This document shows positions 14,603 to 22,473 of a stretch of DNA of 40,959 nucleotides, in pieces (position 1 is the first letter of the stretch; each line of letters starts with the position of its first letter). A model generated the notes under the pieces. That model saw only the letters and a list, made by a program, of their open reading frames with translations. It searched no databases and was not told where the DNA came from. Origin of the DNA: an uncultured Oscillospiraceae bacterium (lineage in GTDB: Bacteria > Bacillota > Clostridia > Oscillospirales > Oscillospiraceae); contig CAKUOS010000014.1 of assembly GCA_934670025.1 (NCBI GenBank), positions 1 through 40,959 on the forward strand, given 5' to 3'. The translations under genes and the position numbers were made by a program.

Positions 14603-16285
14603 TTATTGCAGCAGCGCCGTGGCCGCTTCCGCGAGCGCGTCGAGCTGCGCCTTTGCTTCGTCTGCCGACGGCTTGCACGCGGACAGATACGCCTTGATCT
14701 TCGGCTCCGTTCCGGACGGGCGGATGATGACCTTGTCGCCGCCGGCAAGACGGAACTCCAGCACGTTCGCCTGCGGCAGACCCGTGCCGGGCTGCTCGTA
14801 GTCGACGAACGCCTCCACGGAAAGCCCTGCCAGCGCCTTCGGCGGATCCTGCCGCAGCGTGCGCATGATGGCGGCCATCTGCTCCATGCCGGCCTCGCCG
14901 GCAAAGGTGAAGCTCTTCTGGCTGTTAAAATAGCAGCCGAATTCTTTGTACAGGCTGTCGATCGCATCGCCGAGCGTCATGCCCTGCTTCGCGTACCACG
15001 CCGCGGCCTCGCAGATGAGCAGCACCGCGTTGACCGCGTCCTTGTCGCGCGCGTGCGTTCCGGACAGATACCCGTAGCTCTCTTCAAAGCCGAAGATATA
15101 CCGCTCCGGATGGCCGCCCTGCTCCAGCAGCGCGATCTGCTCGCCGATATACTTGAAGCCCGTGAGGACTCTGCGCAGCTCCACGCCGTATTTCTGCGCC
15201 ACGGCCGTGACCATGTCGGTCGAAACGATGGTCGTGACCGCGACGGGGTTTTCGGGCATCGTGCCGTTTGCGATGCGGCTGCGGCAGATGAAATCCAGCA
15301 GGATCACGCCCATCTCATTGCCCGAGATGAGCCGGTAGCCGCCCCTGCCGTCGGGCACGGCCGTGCCGCAGCGGTCGCAGTCGGGGTCGGTGCCGATGAG
15401 AATGTCGGGATGCACGCGGTCGCAGTACTGAAGCCCCAGCTCCATCGCCTGACGGATCTCGGGGTTCGGATACGGGCAGGTGGGGAAGCGGCCGTCGGGC
15501 TGCTCCTGTTCCTTGACGATCGTCATGTTCCGGATGCCGAGCTTTTCCGTCAGCTTTTTGACGCACTCGAGTCCCGCGCCGTTGAGCGGCGTATAGACGA
15601 GCTTCAGATCGGCGATGCCGTCGCCCGCGCCCACGCGCTGGGCATAGACGGCGCCGACAAATGCGTCCAGTACCGCGTCGGGGATGTATTGGATCTTTCC
15701 CGCAGCCAGCGCATCGTCAAAATCCATGGTTTTTGCGCTTGTGAAATAGTCCATGCTTCCGAGCAGCTCCACAACGCGCTTTGCGGCCTCGGGCGTCATC
15801 TGGCAGCCGTCGGCGCCGTAGACCTTGTAGCCGTTGTATTCCGCGGGATTGTGGCTGGCCGTCACGCAGATGCCGAGTCCGCAGCCCAGCTGCCGCACGG
15901 CGAAGCTCAGCGCCGGCACCGGTTCGAGCCGGGGGTACAGGTGCGCCGTGATGCCGTTGGCGGCGAAGACCGCCGCGGCTTCGCGCGCGAAAACGTCGCT
16001 CTGGATGCGGCTGTCGTGGCCGATGGCGACGGTCCTGGGCAGCGCCGTCTCGTTGAGATAGTCCGCGACGGCCTGCGTCGCGCGCCGCACGACATAGATG
16101 TTCATGCGGTTCGTGCCCGCGCCGAGGACGCCGCGCAGTCCTGCCGTGCCGAATTCCAGATCGCGGTAGAATGCGTCGGTGATCTTCGCCTCGTCGGCGC
16201 GCATCGCGTCGAGCTCCTGCCGCAGCTGCGCGTCGAGCGACGGCTGCGCGCACCACTGCGCATAGCGGGTCAAAGCAAGTTCCAT
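14603..16285 (-). CDS. pgcA: Phosphoglucomutase/phosphomannomutase family protein
   Basis: A 560-residue alpha-D-phosphohexomutase, the size of Bacillus PgcA, converting glucose-6-phosphate to glucose-1-phosphate for UDP-glucose and wall polymer synthesis or glycogen metabolism. Phosphoserine loop TASHNPAEYNGYK with catalytic Ser144; magnesium loop GTDPDCDRCG; sugar-binding loop GFEESYGYL; phosphate-binding loop RPSGTEPKIKAYL near the C-terminus. The N-terminal motif EFGTAGLRGVLGAGTNRMN is typical of this clade, which also includes phosphopentomutase-like enzymes. GGAGG precedes the ATG. Single-gene unit with its own promoter, divergent from the lipoprotein gene. Confidence 0.93.
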   Translation of the reverse strand: MELALTRYAQWCAQPSLDAQLRQELDAMRADEAKITDAFYRDLEFGTAGLRGVLGAGTNRMNIYVVRRATQAVADYLNETALPRTVAIGHDSRIQSDVFAREAAAVFAANGITAHLYPRLEPVPALSFAVRQLGCGLGICVTASHNPAEYNGYKVYGADGCQMTPEAAKRVVELLGSMDYFTSAKTMDFDDALAAGKIQYIPDAVLDAFVGAVYAQRVGAGDGIADLKLVYTPLNGAGLECVKKLTEKLGIRNMTIVKEQEQPDGRFPTCPYPNPEIRQAMELGLQYCDRVHPDILIGTDPDCDRCGTAVPDGRGGYRLISGNEMGVILLDFICRSRIANGTMPENPVAVTTIVSTDMVTAVAQKYGVELRRVLTGFKYIGEQIALLEQGGHPERYIFGFEESYGYLSGTHARDKDAVNAVLLICEAAAWYAKQGMTLGDAIDSLYKEFGCYFNSQKSFTFAGEAGMEQMAAIMRTLRQDPPKALAGLSVEAFVDYEQPGTGLPQANVLEFRLAGGDKVIIRPSGTEPKIKAYLSACKPSADEAKAQLDALAEAATALLQ

Positions 16286-16312
16286 AAAGCAAGCCTCCTG
16301 CGTTTTTTCTTA

Positions 16313-16342
16313 ATTATACCACATCCTGTCCGACCTGTGCAA
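16313..16342 (-). promoter_or_regulatory. Sigma-A promoter for the phosphohexomutase gene
   Basis: Minus strand: TTGCAC (16337-16342), 18-bp spacer, perfect TATAAT (16313-16318), about 28 bp upstream of the start codon. Confidence 0.75.
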
Positions 16343-16418
16343 CCGTACGCGCGGCGGGAATGGCGCGCAGCCCACGCGAATTTTGTCGAAAAAGGGATGC
16401 AATTTCAGAAATTTCCGG

Positions 16419-16424
16419 TATAAT
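16419..16424 (+). promoter_or_regulatory. -10 element for the lipoprotein gene
   Basis: A perfect TATAAT on the plus strand 32 bp upstream of the GTG start. No good -35 is seen at 16-18 bp; ATGCAA at 16397-16402 is the nearest. Confidence 0.5.
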
Positions 16425-16455
16425 AAAGGAAACTGCTTCCGGGAGGCGACACGCC

Positions 16456-17469
16456 GTGCGAAAAAAGCTGCTGCTCCTGCTCCTTGCGCTGCTGGCGCTT
16501 TGCGCCTGTTCGGCTGCATCACCGGATATGGCCGCCGCTGCGGGCCGCTATCCCGGGCGGAGCATCCGCGCGCAGGATGGCGCGGCGCTCGCTATGGATG
16601 CGGTCTATCCCGGCAGCGAGAGCTACATCGAGCTTTCGGAAAACGGCCGCGGCACATTCTGCCTCGGCGGGGAAAAGACCGCCATCCGCTGGACGCTCCA
16701 CGGCGCGGAGCTGATCATGACCGCGGGCGGCAGGAGCTGCCGCGCCACGCTTCAGGACGGACGGATCACCACGGATTACTTCGGCATGGACGCCGAGCTG
16801 ACGTTTTTAAAGGCCGGGCTGACGCTCCCGGACGAAGCGGAACCGGCGGAAACGGCCCGGGACGAAGAAGCCCCGGCTGCGGAAGACCCGGCGGAAGCGT
16901 CCGCCGAAGATTACTGGGCCGGGGACTGGTACGGCTGGTACGCCGTGACCGATGCGAGTGAGGATCTTGCAGACTGGGTCGACCAGGCGTGGGACGTCTG
17001 CGGGCGCATCGGCGTCGACGGCGCGGGCGTGTATCTCGCGCTCTGGGATGCGGACTGCACGCCGGGCGAGCGCTTCTGCACGGCGGAGCTGCGCCTGACG
17101 GACGGGCTGACGGACGCGGGCAGTCTGACGCTCAAAAGCGGGACGATCCTCGGCTGCAAGCTCACGCGCGGCGACTGGCTGGTCGACCCGGCGGATTCCG
17201 ATCTGGCGGAATATCCGCATCTGATCTGCATCCGCGGCTCGGCGGCGGATGATAAGGATCCGGACACATGGTTTTCCTACCGCATCTATCTGCGCCCGTG
17301 GGGCATGGACTGGGACGACGTGGCCGCCGGGGATATGAACGGCTGCCTCTATACGGACATGATGCCGCCCGGCTATGCGGACTGGTATCTGCCGCTTCTG
17401 CGCATGGGCCTGACGCGCGCGCCCGATTCGTTCCGCGAAGCGGAGCGGCTGCTCGGCGATACAAAATAA
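16456..17469 (+). CDS. Predicted lipoprotein of unknown function
   Basis: 337 residues, starting at GTG (16456) behind GGGAGG with a 9-nt gap. The N-terminus is a lipoprotein signal: basic RKK, a Leu-rich core, and a lipobox-like LCAC with Cys18 as the likely lipidated residue. Residues of about 30-125 resemble a small beta domain (NGRGTFCLGGEKTAIRWTLH; GRITTDYFGMDAELTFLK). A Glu/Ala/Pro linker follows at about 130-150. The second domain starts at YWAGDWYGWYAVTDASED and is rich in Trp and Asp. I do not recognise a named family; GxWYGWW-like stretches occur in other clostridial lipoproteins. The earlier in-frame ATG has no ribosome binding site and lies upstream of the -10. Confidence 0.8.
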   Translation: MRKKLLLLLLALLALCACSAASPDMAAAAGRYPGRSIRAQDGAALAMDAVYPGSESYIELSENGRGTFCLGGEKTAIRWTLHGAELIMTAGGRSCRATLQDGRITTDYFGMDAELTFLKAGLTLPDEAEPAETARDEEAPAAEDPAEASAEDYWAGDWYGWYAVTDASEDLADWVDQAWDVCGRIGVDGAGVYLALWDADCTPGERFCTAELRLTDGLTDAGSLTLKSGTILGCKLTRGDWLVDPADSDLAEYPHLICIRGSAADDKDPDTWFSYRIYLRPWGMDWDDVAAGDMNGCLYTDMMPPGYADWYLPLLRMGLTRAPDSFREAERLLGDTK

Positions 17470-17476
17470 AAATGGA

Positions 17477-17690
17477 CAGGAGCAACAGCTCCTGCCCATC
17501 GGTACACCAAAACCTCGTAGAGTTTGCGTCCGCAGACGCAAAATAATGTAAATAAGTTTTTGCCGGGAGCCCCTGCTCTCGGCAAAAACACGCCTCGCCG
17601 CCAAACGTGAATTTTGGCCGCATAGCGGCCAAAACTTTGCGATGCAGGCGGCGCAAGCCTTTTGCCAAAAAAGCCGCAGCTTTTTTGGCA
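17477..17690. repeat. Cluster of five intergenic hairpins
   Basis: The 222-bp gap between the lipoprotein stop and the minus-strand HAD stop carries five consecutive hairpins: CAGGAGC (17477-17494, loop AACA); TTTGCGTC (17523-17542, loop CGCA); a 15-pair stem GTTTTTGCCGGGAGC with one G-U pair (17556-17589, loop CCCT); a perfect 10-bp TTTTGGCCGC (17612-17634, loop ATA); and a perfect 12-bp TGCCAAAAAAGC (17663-17690, loop CGCA). The outermost ones may serve as terminators for the two convergent genes; five are more than termination needs. Confidence 0.75.
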
Positions 17691-17691
17691 G

Positions 17692-18336
17692 TTATAAAAG
17701 CAACGTTTGCAGCGCCTCGGGCGTGGCGGCGACGGCGTCCGCGCCCGCATCCTCCAGCTCCTCGCGCGTGCCGTAGCCGTACAGGACGCCGACGGCGCGG
17801 ATGCCAGCCTCGTGGCCGCCGCGGATGTCGTAGCAGCGGTCGCCGGTCAGGACGGCGCGGCTGAGGTCCGTACACCCGGCCGTTTCCAGCGCGCGGCGGA
17901 CGATATAGACCTTCTTTGCCGCGGCCGGGTCGTTTGCCGGCGCGCCGCAGACGGCCTCAAAGTACGGCATGAGTTCGAAATGCTCCATCACGCGCCGTGC
18001 GGTCAGTTCAAACTTCGACGTGGCGACGAACAGCCGCTTCCCCGCATTATGCAGCGCCCGCAGGCATTCGTGAATACCGGGATAGGGCGTATTTTCACAC
18101 CAGCCGCGCGCGAGATAGTACTCGCGGAATTTGTCGATGATCGCGGGGATCTGCTCCGGTGCGACATAGCGCGCGAACGACTCGCCGAGCGGCGGGCCGA
18201 CGAAAAAGCGCAGCGACTGCGCGTCGTCCACGTGGAAGCCGAAGGCGTCCAGCGCATACTGCGCCGCGCGCGTGATCCCGGGCCCGGAATCGGTCAGCGT
18301 TCCGTCCAGATCAAACAGCAGGATATCCTGGCTCAT
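17692..18336 (-). CDS. HAD-superfamily phosphatase, phosphoglycolate phosphatase-like
   Basis: 214 residues. Motif I FDLDGTLTDSGPGI, cap domain at about 17-85, motif II serine or threonine in LFVATSKFELTA, motif III lysine in DPAAAKKVYIV, motif IV GDRCYDIRGGHEAGI. The arrangement fits Gph/YjjG/PpaX-type subfamily I enzymes, which remove phosphate from small metabolites such as 2-phosphoglycolate, nucleotides or pyrophosphate; the exact substrate is unclear. GGAGGG precedes the ATG. It has its own strong promoter and no codirectional partner nearby. Confidence 0.9.
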   Translation of the reverse strand: MSQDILLFDLDGTLTDSGPGITRAAQYALDAFGFHVDDAQSLRFFVGPPLGESFARYVAPEQIPAIIDKFREYYLARGWCENTPYPGIHECLRALHNAGKRLFVATSKFELTARRVMEHFELMPYFEAVCGAPANDPAAAKKVYIVRRALETAGCTDLSRAVLTGDRCYDIRGGHEAGIRAVGVLYGYGTREELEDAGADAVAATPEALQTLLL

Positions 18337-18363
18337 CTCGTTCCCTCCGCGGTTTTTTACAGT

Positions 18364-18392
18364 ATTGTACCGACTGCCCGGACGAAAGTCAA
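18364..18392 (-). promoter_or_regulatory. Sigma-A promoter for the HAD phosphatase gene
   Basis: Minus strand: TTGACT (18387-18392), 17-bp spacer, TACAAT (18364-18369), about 28 bp upstream of the start codon. Confidence 0.8.
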
Positions 18393-18585
18393 GCGTGTCG
18401 ATTTCAGGAATTCTTTATACTTCGTTTACAAACTGTTCACCACCGCAGAGGAAAGATACGGTATTCTTGAACCATAAAGAACACCGCTTCGCGGAGGACT
18501 TCGCGGAGGGCCAACGGTTCTTTTGCAGATAAAAACTTGCATCCATTTCTCCTCTCTCTTTTCTTTTCTCTTATCTCTCAAACGG

Positions 18586-18616
18586 AAGACGGCCGTCATA
18601 CATGACGGCCGTCTTT
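18586..18616. terminator. Strong hairpin with T-rich 3' flank, orphan
   Basis: Perfect 14-bp inverted repeat AAGACGGCCGTCAT (18586-18599 with 18602-18615), then TTT. No plus-strand gene precedes it. It is followed by a 31-nt sequence repeated 192 bp downstream. Confidence 0.6.
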
Positions 18617-18654
18617 CTGTGCAAAACACTACAAAAATGGAAAACACAGTCCGA

Positions 18655-18806
18655 CGACAGAGCAGCGGGGGAAGAGTGAAGGGGGCAAAAAGCCCCCTTC
18701 GCGTTCAATCAACAGATTTCGGCCCTGTTTGAGGGCGGAAATCTGGGCACAGCGCGGCGAAAAATCTTTTCGCCGCGCTGAGACGGCCGGCTGCTGCCGA
18801 CCGTCT
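18655..18806 (+). repeat. Four-hairpin intergenic element, copy 2
   Basis: Occupies the centre of the gene-free stretch 18337-18859. The head (18665-18712) is 47/48 identical to copy 1 at 5655-5702, with GACAGAG upstream in both. Hairpins: GAAGGGGGC stem (18678-18700); CAGATTTCGGCCCT with one mismatch (18713-18745); perfect 14-bp CAGCGCGGCGAAAA (18750-18780, loop ATC); 11-bp AGACGGCCGGC with one mismatch (18781-18806). After the head, sequence differs from copy 1 but hairpin number, order and spacing agree. Same orientation relative to the flanking minus-strand genes as copy 1. Confidence 0.85.
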
Positions 18807-18859
18807 TTCTGCGCAAAACGCTGCAAAAACGGCAGAGCCTTACCGGCGCTGCCGCTTTT

Positions 18860-20137
18860 TTATCCTGCCATGCGCACGAGGATCGTCGCGATCTGCGCGC
18901 GGGTGAGCTTGCCGCGCGGCAGAAACCGGCCGCGCGCGTCGCCCATCACGAGCCCAAGGCTTACGCACGCGCCGACGCTTTCCTTCGCCCAATCGGAGAT
19001 CCTTGCCGCGTCGGCGAAGCCGTCCGCGCTGCCCGCGGCCTGTATGCCGCGCAGCGCGTAATAGCGCGCGAGGATCGCGGCCATCTGCTCGCGCGTGAGC
19101 GTTGCGTCCGGGCGGAACGTGCCGTCCGGGTAGCCCTGCAAAATGCCGCAGCCGGATGCCCAGCTGATATACGGCGCGTCCGCGCCCGCAATGTCCACAT
19201 CGGAAAAGACCGCTGCGCCGTCCGTCGGATACGTCGCATGAATGCCTGCGAAGCGCGCAAGATCGGCGGCAAATTCCGCGCGCGTGACGTATTTGTTGGG
19301 CTTCCAGCGCCCGTCCGCCGCCGTCTCCATCCAGCCGTAGTGCAGACACGTGCGCATCGCGCCGTAACCCCAGTGCTGTTCAAGCTGCGTCTCGTCATAC
19401 GCCTGTTCGCCGACTTCGTCGGCGGGCAGATTCACGCCGGTGTTCTTCGCGGAGTAATAGACCGTCGCGGCCGAGGGCGTCACGCCGCGGCGCAGCAGCA
19501 GCTCCTCGACCGTGACGAATTCGTACCCCTCGGCCGTCAGATCGTCGATCGCGGCCAGCGCGCCGTCGACGCTCGTCTTGTAAATGTCGTGGACAAGGAT
19601 GATCGCGCCGTCAAACACGCCTGCCTCAATGTTTTTGCGCACCGTTTCCGCGTCGCGGTATTTCCAGTCTTCCGGATCGACTGACCAGTAGATGAGCGGC
19701 GCGGTCACCACGGACTTTACCGTCTTGTTCGCGTTGCCGTAGGGCGCGCGGATATAGGCGTTTTCGCTGCCGCCGGCGGCGGTGATGAGCGATTGCACGC
19801 CGTCGATCTCCCGCCGCACGGTCGCAGCGTCGCAGGTGTTGAGATTTTTGTGGTTGTATGTATGATTTGCCAGCTGATGGCCCTCATCCACGATGCGCTT
19901 TAATGTCTCGGGCCACGCCGCGGCGTTGACGCCGTTGACAAAAAACGTCGCGTGGATGCCGCGCTCGGCCAAACCGTCGAGCAGCTCCCCGGTGTATTTC
20001 CCCGGACCGTCGTCAAACGTGATGGCCAGCAGCTTCGCGCCGCAGTCCTGCGCGTCCGATGCGCACACCGGCAGCGCCAGCGACATGAGCAGCGCGGCCA
20101 GCAGCAGCGCGGCGGTCAGTTTTTTTCGTAATTGCAT
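18860..20137 (-). CDS. Secreted polysaccharide deacetylase with C-terminal SLH domains
   Basis: 425 residues: signal peptide (LTAALLLAALLMSLALPVCA), then a NodB-type deacetylase (carbohydrate esterase 4) at about 33-215, then three SLH repeats to the end. Catalytic motifs: ITFDDGPGKYT (metal Asp and base), HQLANHTYNHKNL (His ligands), APYGNANKTV (motif 3) and AIILVHDIYKTS (motif 5). It should remove acetyl groups from peptidoglycan GlcNAc/MurNAc or another surface glycan while held on the wall polymer by the SLH domains (for example GYPDGTFRPDATLTREQMAA). AAGGAG precedes the ATG. Its promoter is divergent from blaI. Peptidoglycan deacetylation is a known route to lysozyme resistance; the actual substrate here is unknown. 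Confidence 0.92.
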   Translation of the reverse strand: MQLRKKLTAALLLAALLMSLALPVCASDAQDCGAKLLAITFDDGPGKYTGELLDGLAERGIHATFFVNGVNAAAWPETLKRIVDEGHQLANHTYNHKNLNTCDAATVRREIDGVQSLITAAGGSENAYIRAPYGNANKTVKSVVTAPLIYWSVDPEDWKYRDAETVRKNIEAGVFDGAIILVHDIYKTSVDGALAAIDDLTAEGYEFVTVEELLLRRGVTPSAATVYYSAKNTGVNLPADEVGEQAYDETQLEQHWGYGAMRTCLHYGWMETAADGRWKPNKYVTRAEFAADLARFAGIHATYPTDGAAVFSDVDIAGADAPYISWASGCGILQGYPDGTFRPDATLTREQMAAILARYYALRGIQAAGSADGFADAARISDWAKESVGACVSLGLVMGDARGRFLPRGKLTRAQIATILVRMAG

Positions 20138-20158
20138 GAAAAGACTCCTTTCCGCGCC

Positions 20159-20186
20159 ATCATAGCAGATTATTGGGAAAAAGCAA
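20159..20186 (-). promoter_or_regulatory. Promoter for the deacetylase gene
   Basis: Minus strand: TTGCTT (20181-20186), 16-bp spacer, TATGAT (20159-20164), about 22 bp upstream of the start codon. Confidence 0.6.
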
Positions 20187-20202
20187 GCGCCGCGAAAAAA
20201 TC

Positions 20203-20231
20203 TTGACAGTTTGGTTTATTGCTGATAAACT
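20203..20231 (+). promoter_or_regulatory. Promoter of the blaI-M56 operon
   Basis: Perfect -35 TTGACA (20203-20208), 17-bp spacer, TAAACT (20226-20231) as the -10. The first operator dyad lies between and over the -10. Confidence 0.65.
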
Positions 20232-20250
20232 GGTTTATAGAAAATAAACC
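20214..20250. promoter_or_regulatory. Two tandem BlaI-type operators
   Basis: O1: GTTTAT-N5-ATAAAC at 20214-20230. O2: GGTTTAT-N5-ATAAACC at 20232-20250. Both are perfect dyads with the same half-site and the same 5-bp spacer, centred 19 bp apart, covering the promoter spacer, -10 and start site. This is the layout expected for autorepression by the BlaI-like protein encoded just downstream. Confidence 0.85.
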
Positions 20251-20265
20251 AAAGGAGGATGCCCG

Positions 20266-20631
20266 ATGTCCACGGAACGTCTCGGCGCGGTGGAATCGCG
20301 CTTCGCGGATCTCATCTGGCAGTATGCGCCGCTGCCGTCGGGGCAGCTCGTGAAGCTGTGCGAGCGCGAGCTCGGCTGGAAGAAGCCCACGACGTACAAC
20401 GTCCTGCGCAAGCTCTGCGAAAGGGGCCTGTTTCAGAACGAAAACGCCGTCGTCTCGGCGTGCGTGACGCGCGAGGAATTTTACGCGCAGCAGGGCCGCA
20501 CGCTCGTCGACGAAGCGTTCGGCGGTTCTCTGCCCGCGTTTTTCGCCGCGTTTACGAAGAAAAAAGCGCTCTCGCAGACGGAGATCGCGGAAATTCAGCG
20601 CATGATCGACGCGATGGGGGAGGAGGGCTGA
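20266..20631 (+). CDS. BlaI/MecI/CopY-family repressor
   Basis: 121 residues. An N-terminal winged helix (ESRFADLIWQYAPLPSGQLV, then WKKPTTYNVLRKLCERGLF) binds the operator; a C-terminal helical region (LVDEAFGGSLPAFFAAF ... LSQTEIAEIQRMIDAM) dimerises. Such repressors are inactivated by proteolysis triggered by a partner membrane sensor; the usual cut site is in the C-terminal region. AAAGGAGG precedes the ATG. The M56 sensor gene begins 3 nt after the stop, so the two form an operon. No beta-lactamase or PBP2a gene is adjacent, so the regulated target beyond the operon itself is unknown. Confidence 0.93.
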   Translation: MSTERLGAVESRFADLIWQYAPLPSGQLVKLCERELGWKKPTTYNVLRKLCERGLFQNENAVVSACVTREEFYAQQGRTLVDEAFGGSLPAFFAAFTKKKALSQTEIAEIQRMIDAMGEEG

Positions 20632-20634
20632 GGG

Positions 20635-22431
20635 ATGTACGAGGCGTTTACGAAGCTCGTCAACGGCAGCATCGCCGCAGGCTTTCTCGTGCTTGCGGTG
20701 CTGGCGCTGCGCCTGGCTCTGCGAAAAGCGCCCGGGTGGACGCGCTGCCTTCTCTGGGCGCTGGTCGCGGTGCAGCTGCTGTGTCCGGTGCGCATCGAGT
20801 CCGATTTTTCGGCGTACAATCTCGCGCCCGCGTCGCTGACGCAGTCCGGTGCGGTCGAATACGTGCGCTACAACGGAAAATCCGAAAAGCCGTCCCTCGT
20901 CTGGCAGACGCCGCAGCGCGCGGAAGCGGCCGCACAGGCGGAAACCGCCGCCGCGGCGCAGCCGTCCGTCCGGACGAAGACGCATACGGAATATCTGCCG
21001 CCGCTGATGCGCATCTGGGCGGCGGGTGTTTCAGCCATGCTTCTCTACGCGCTCGTAAGCTGGCTGCGCCTGCGCCGCATGACCGCCGCGTCGCTGCGCT
21101 TGCAGGAAAATGTCTTTCTGTGCGACGAACTGCCGTCGCCGTTCATCCTCGGCGTTCTTCGGCCGAAGATCTTCCTGCCGTCGGAGCTGAACGACACGCA
21201 GCGCGCGGCCGTCCTTGCGCACGAGCGCGCGCATCTGGCGCGGCGCGATCAGGCGTGGAAGCCGCTGGGCTTTGTGCTGTTGAGCGTCCACTGGTTCAAT
21301 CCGCTGCTGTGGCTGGCGTATATCCTGCTCTGCCGCGATATCGAGCTTGCGTGCGACGAAAAGGTCGTCAAAGCGCTTGCAAATGACGAAAAACAGGCGT
21401 ATTCGCGCGCGCTGCTGCAATGCAGCCTGCCGCGGCACATGATCGCGGCGTGTCCGCTGGCGTTCGGCGAGGTCGGGGTCAAAACGCGCATCAAGGCCAT
21501 TCTGAACTACAAAAAGCCCGCATTCTGGGCGGTTTTCGCGGCGGTGCTGGTAATTCTGCTTGCGGCGGCCTGCTTTCTGACGCAGCCGAAGCGCGCGGAA
21601 GCCGCGCCCGTTGCGGGTGCGTACCGCATGGGTGAGAACCGCTACACGAATCTGCTCAGCTCTGCATTCAGCCCGTCCGGAGACGACGGAAAAACGTATC
21701 TGATCGAGACGTTTGCGGACACGTGGGGCGAACAGCTGCGCCTGTCGATCGTCGACGACGACACCGGCCTGGAGGGCAGCTATGAGACGCGCGCGCCGTG
21801 GCGCGAACTGGATACCGACGGCGCACCCGCGTGGGCGTCGTTCTTCCCGGACGGATTTTACCCGCTGTTCGCGCCGTCCATCGACGGCTACAGCCTGCGG
21901 CAGGTGCGCGTTCTGAATGAAAAATTCGTCCTGTTCCGCATGGACGCGGAGCTCTGGCTCGGGCGGCTCTGGGGCGTGTCGGACGGCGTGCTCATGTGGT
22001 GCGTGCAGCTGAACAAAACGTCGGACGAAGCCAGCCTCTACGCGCTCACATCCGCCGTGCGCGAACGGCAGCGGGACGCGCTTGCGCAGCTGCAAACGGT
22101 CCTGACCGCGCTGACGCAGGATGGCGCGTCCGCGGCGTTCCGCTATTATGAAGAGGGGACGCTCCGCGGCAGCCGGCCGGGGAGTCCCGACGCGGCGCTT
22201 GCCGCGCGCCTGACGGGTGCAGACTGGTCGGTCATCGCGCAGGAGGATGCGCTGAGTACCGTGTGGGAGCTTGCGGTCCTGTGCGGCGACGGAAGCACGC
22301 TCCGCTTCTGGAAGCGTTCCGACGACGTGCTCCTGCAAACCGCGGACGGCGGCTTCTGGTTCCGCTGTGCGCGCGAAGACGGTGAAGCGCCGCTCGGCGA
22401 CGCGGTGTTCGCATGGTACAATGAAAAATAA
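20635..22431 (+). CDS. BlaR1-like M56-family membrane metalloprotease sensor
   Basis: 598 residues. N-terminal membrane helices (IAAGFLVLAVLALRLALRKA; TRCLLWALVAVQLLC), then an external loop, another helix (AAGVSAMLLYALVSWL), the zinc protease domain with HERAH (His196, Glu197, His200) and downstream ELACDE, a fourth helix (FWAVFAAVLVILLAAACFL), and an external C-terminal domain of about 280 residues. In BlaR1/MecR1 that domain is a penicillin-binding sensor with an SxxK and a KTG motif; I see neither here, so the ligand is probably not a beta-lactam. The expected role is sensing an envelope signal and cutting or triggering loss of the BlaI-like repressor upstream. Confidence 0.88.
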   Translation: MYEAFTKLVNGSIAAGFLVLAVLALRLALRKAPGWTRCLLWALVAVQLLCPVRIESDFSAYNLAPASLTQSGAVEYVRYNGKSEKPSLVWQTPQRAEAAAQAETAAAAQPSVRTKTHTEYLPPLMRIWAAGVSAMLLYALVSWLRLRRMTAASLRLQENVFLCDELPSPFILGVLRPKIFLPSELNDTQRAAVLAHERAHLARRDQAWKPLGFVLLSVHWFNPLLWLAYILLCRDIELACDEKVVKALANDEKQAYSRALLQCSLPRHMIAACPLAFGEVGVKTRIKAILNYKKPAFWAVFAAVLVILLAAACFLTQPKRAEAAPVAGAYRMGENRYTNLLSSAFSPSGDDGKTYLIETFADTWGEQLRLSIVDDDTGLEGSYETRAPWRELDTDGAPAWASFFPDGFYPLFAPSIDGYSLRQVRVLNEKFVLFRMDAELWLGRLWGVSDGVLMWCVQLNKTSDEASLYALTSAVRERQRDALAQLQTVLTALTQDGASAAFRYYEEGTLRGSRPGSPDAALAARLTGADWSVIAQEDALSTVWELAVLCGDGSTLRFWKRSDDVLLQTADGGFWFRCAREDGEAPLGDAVFAWYNEK

Positions 22432-22432
22432 A

Positions 22433-22467
22433 GCAAAAGCCCGCAGCGAAAAGCCGCGGGCTTTTGC
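22433..22467. terminator. Bidirectional terminator
   Basis: 12-bp stem GCAAAAGCCCGC (22433-22444 with 22456-22467), 11-nt loop; between the convergent M56 and PspC genes, with internal A4/T4 runs at the stem base. Confidence 0.75.
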
Positions 22468-22473
22468 TTGCGA

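Noticed and set aside
20259..21386. A 375-residue frame overlapping blaI and the M56 gene in another frame
   Set aside because: Composition is Arg/Ala-rich shadow coding; both real genes have motifs and ribosome sites.
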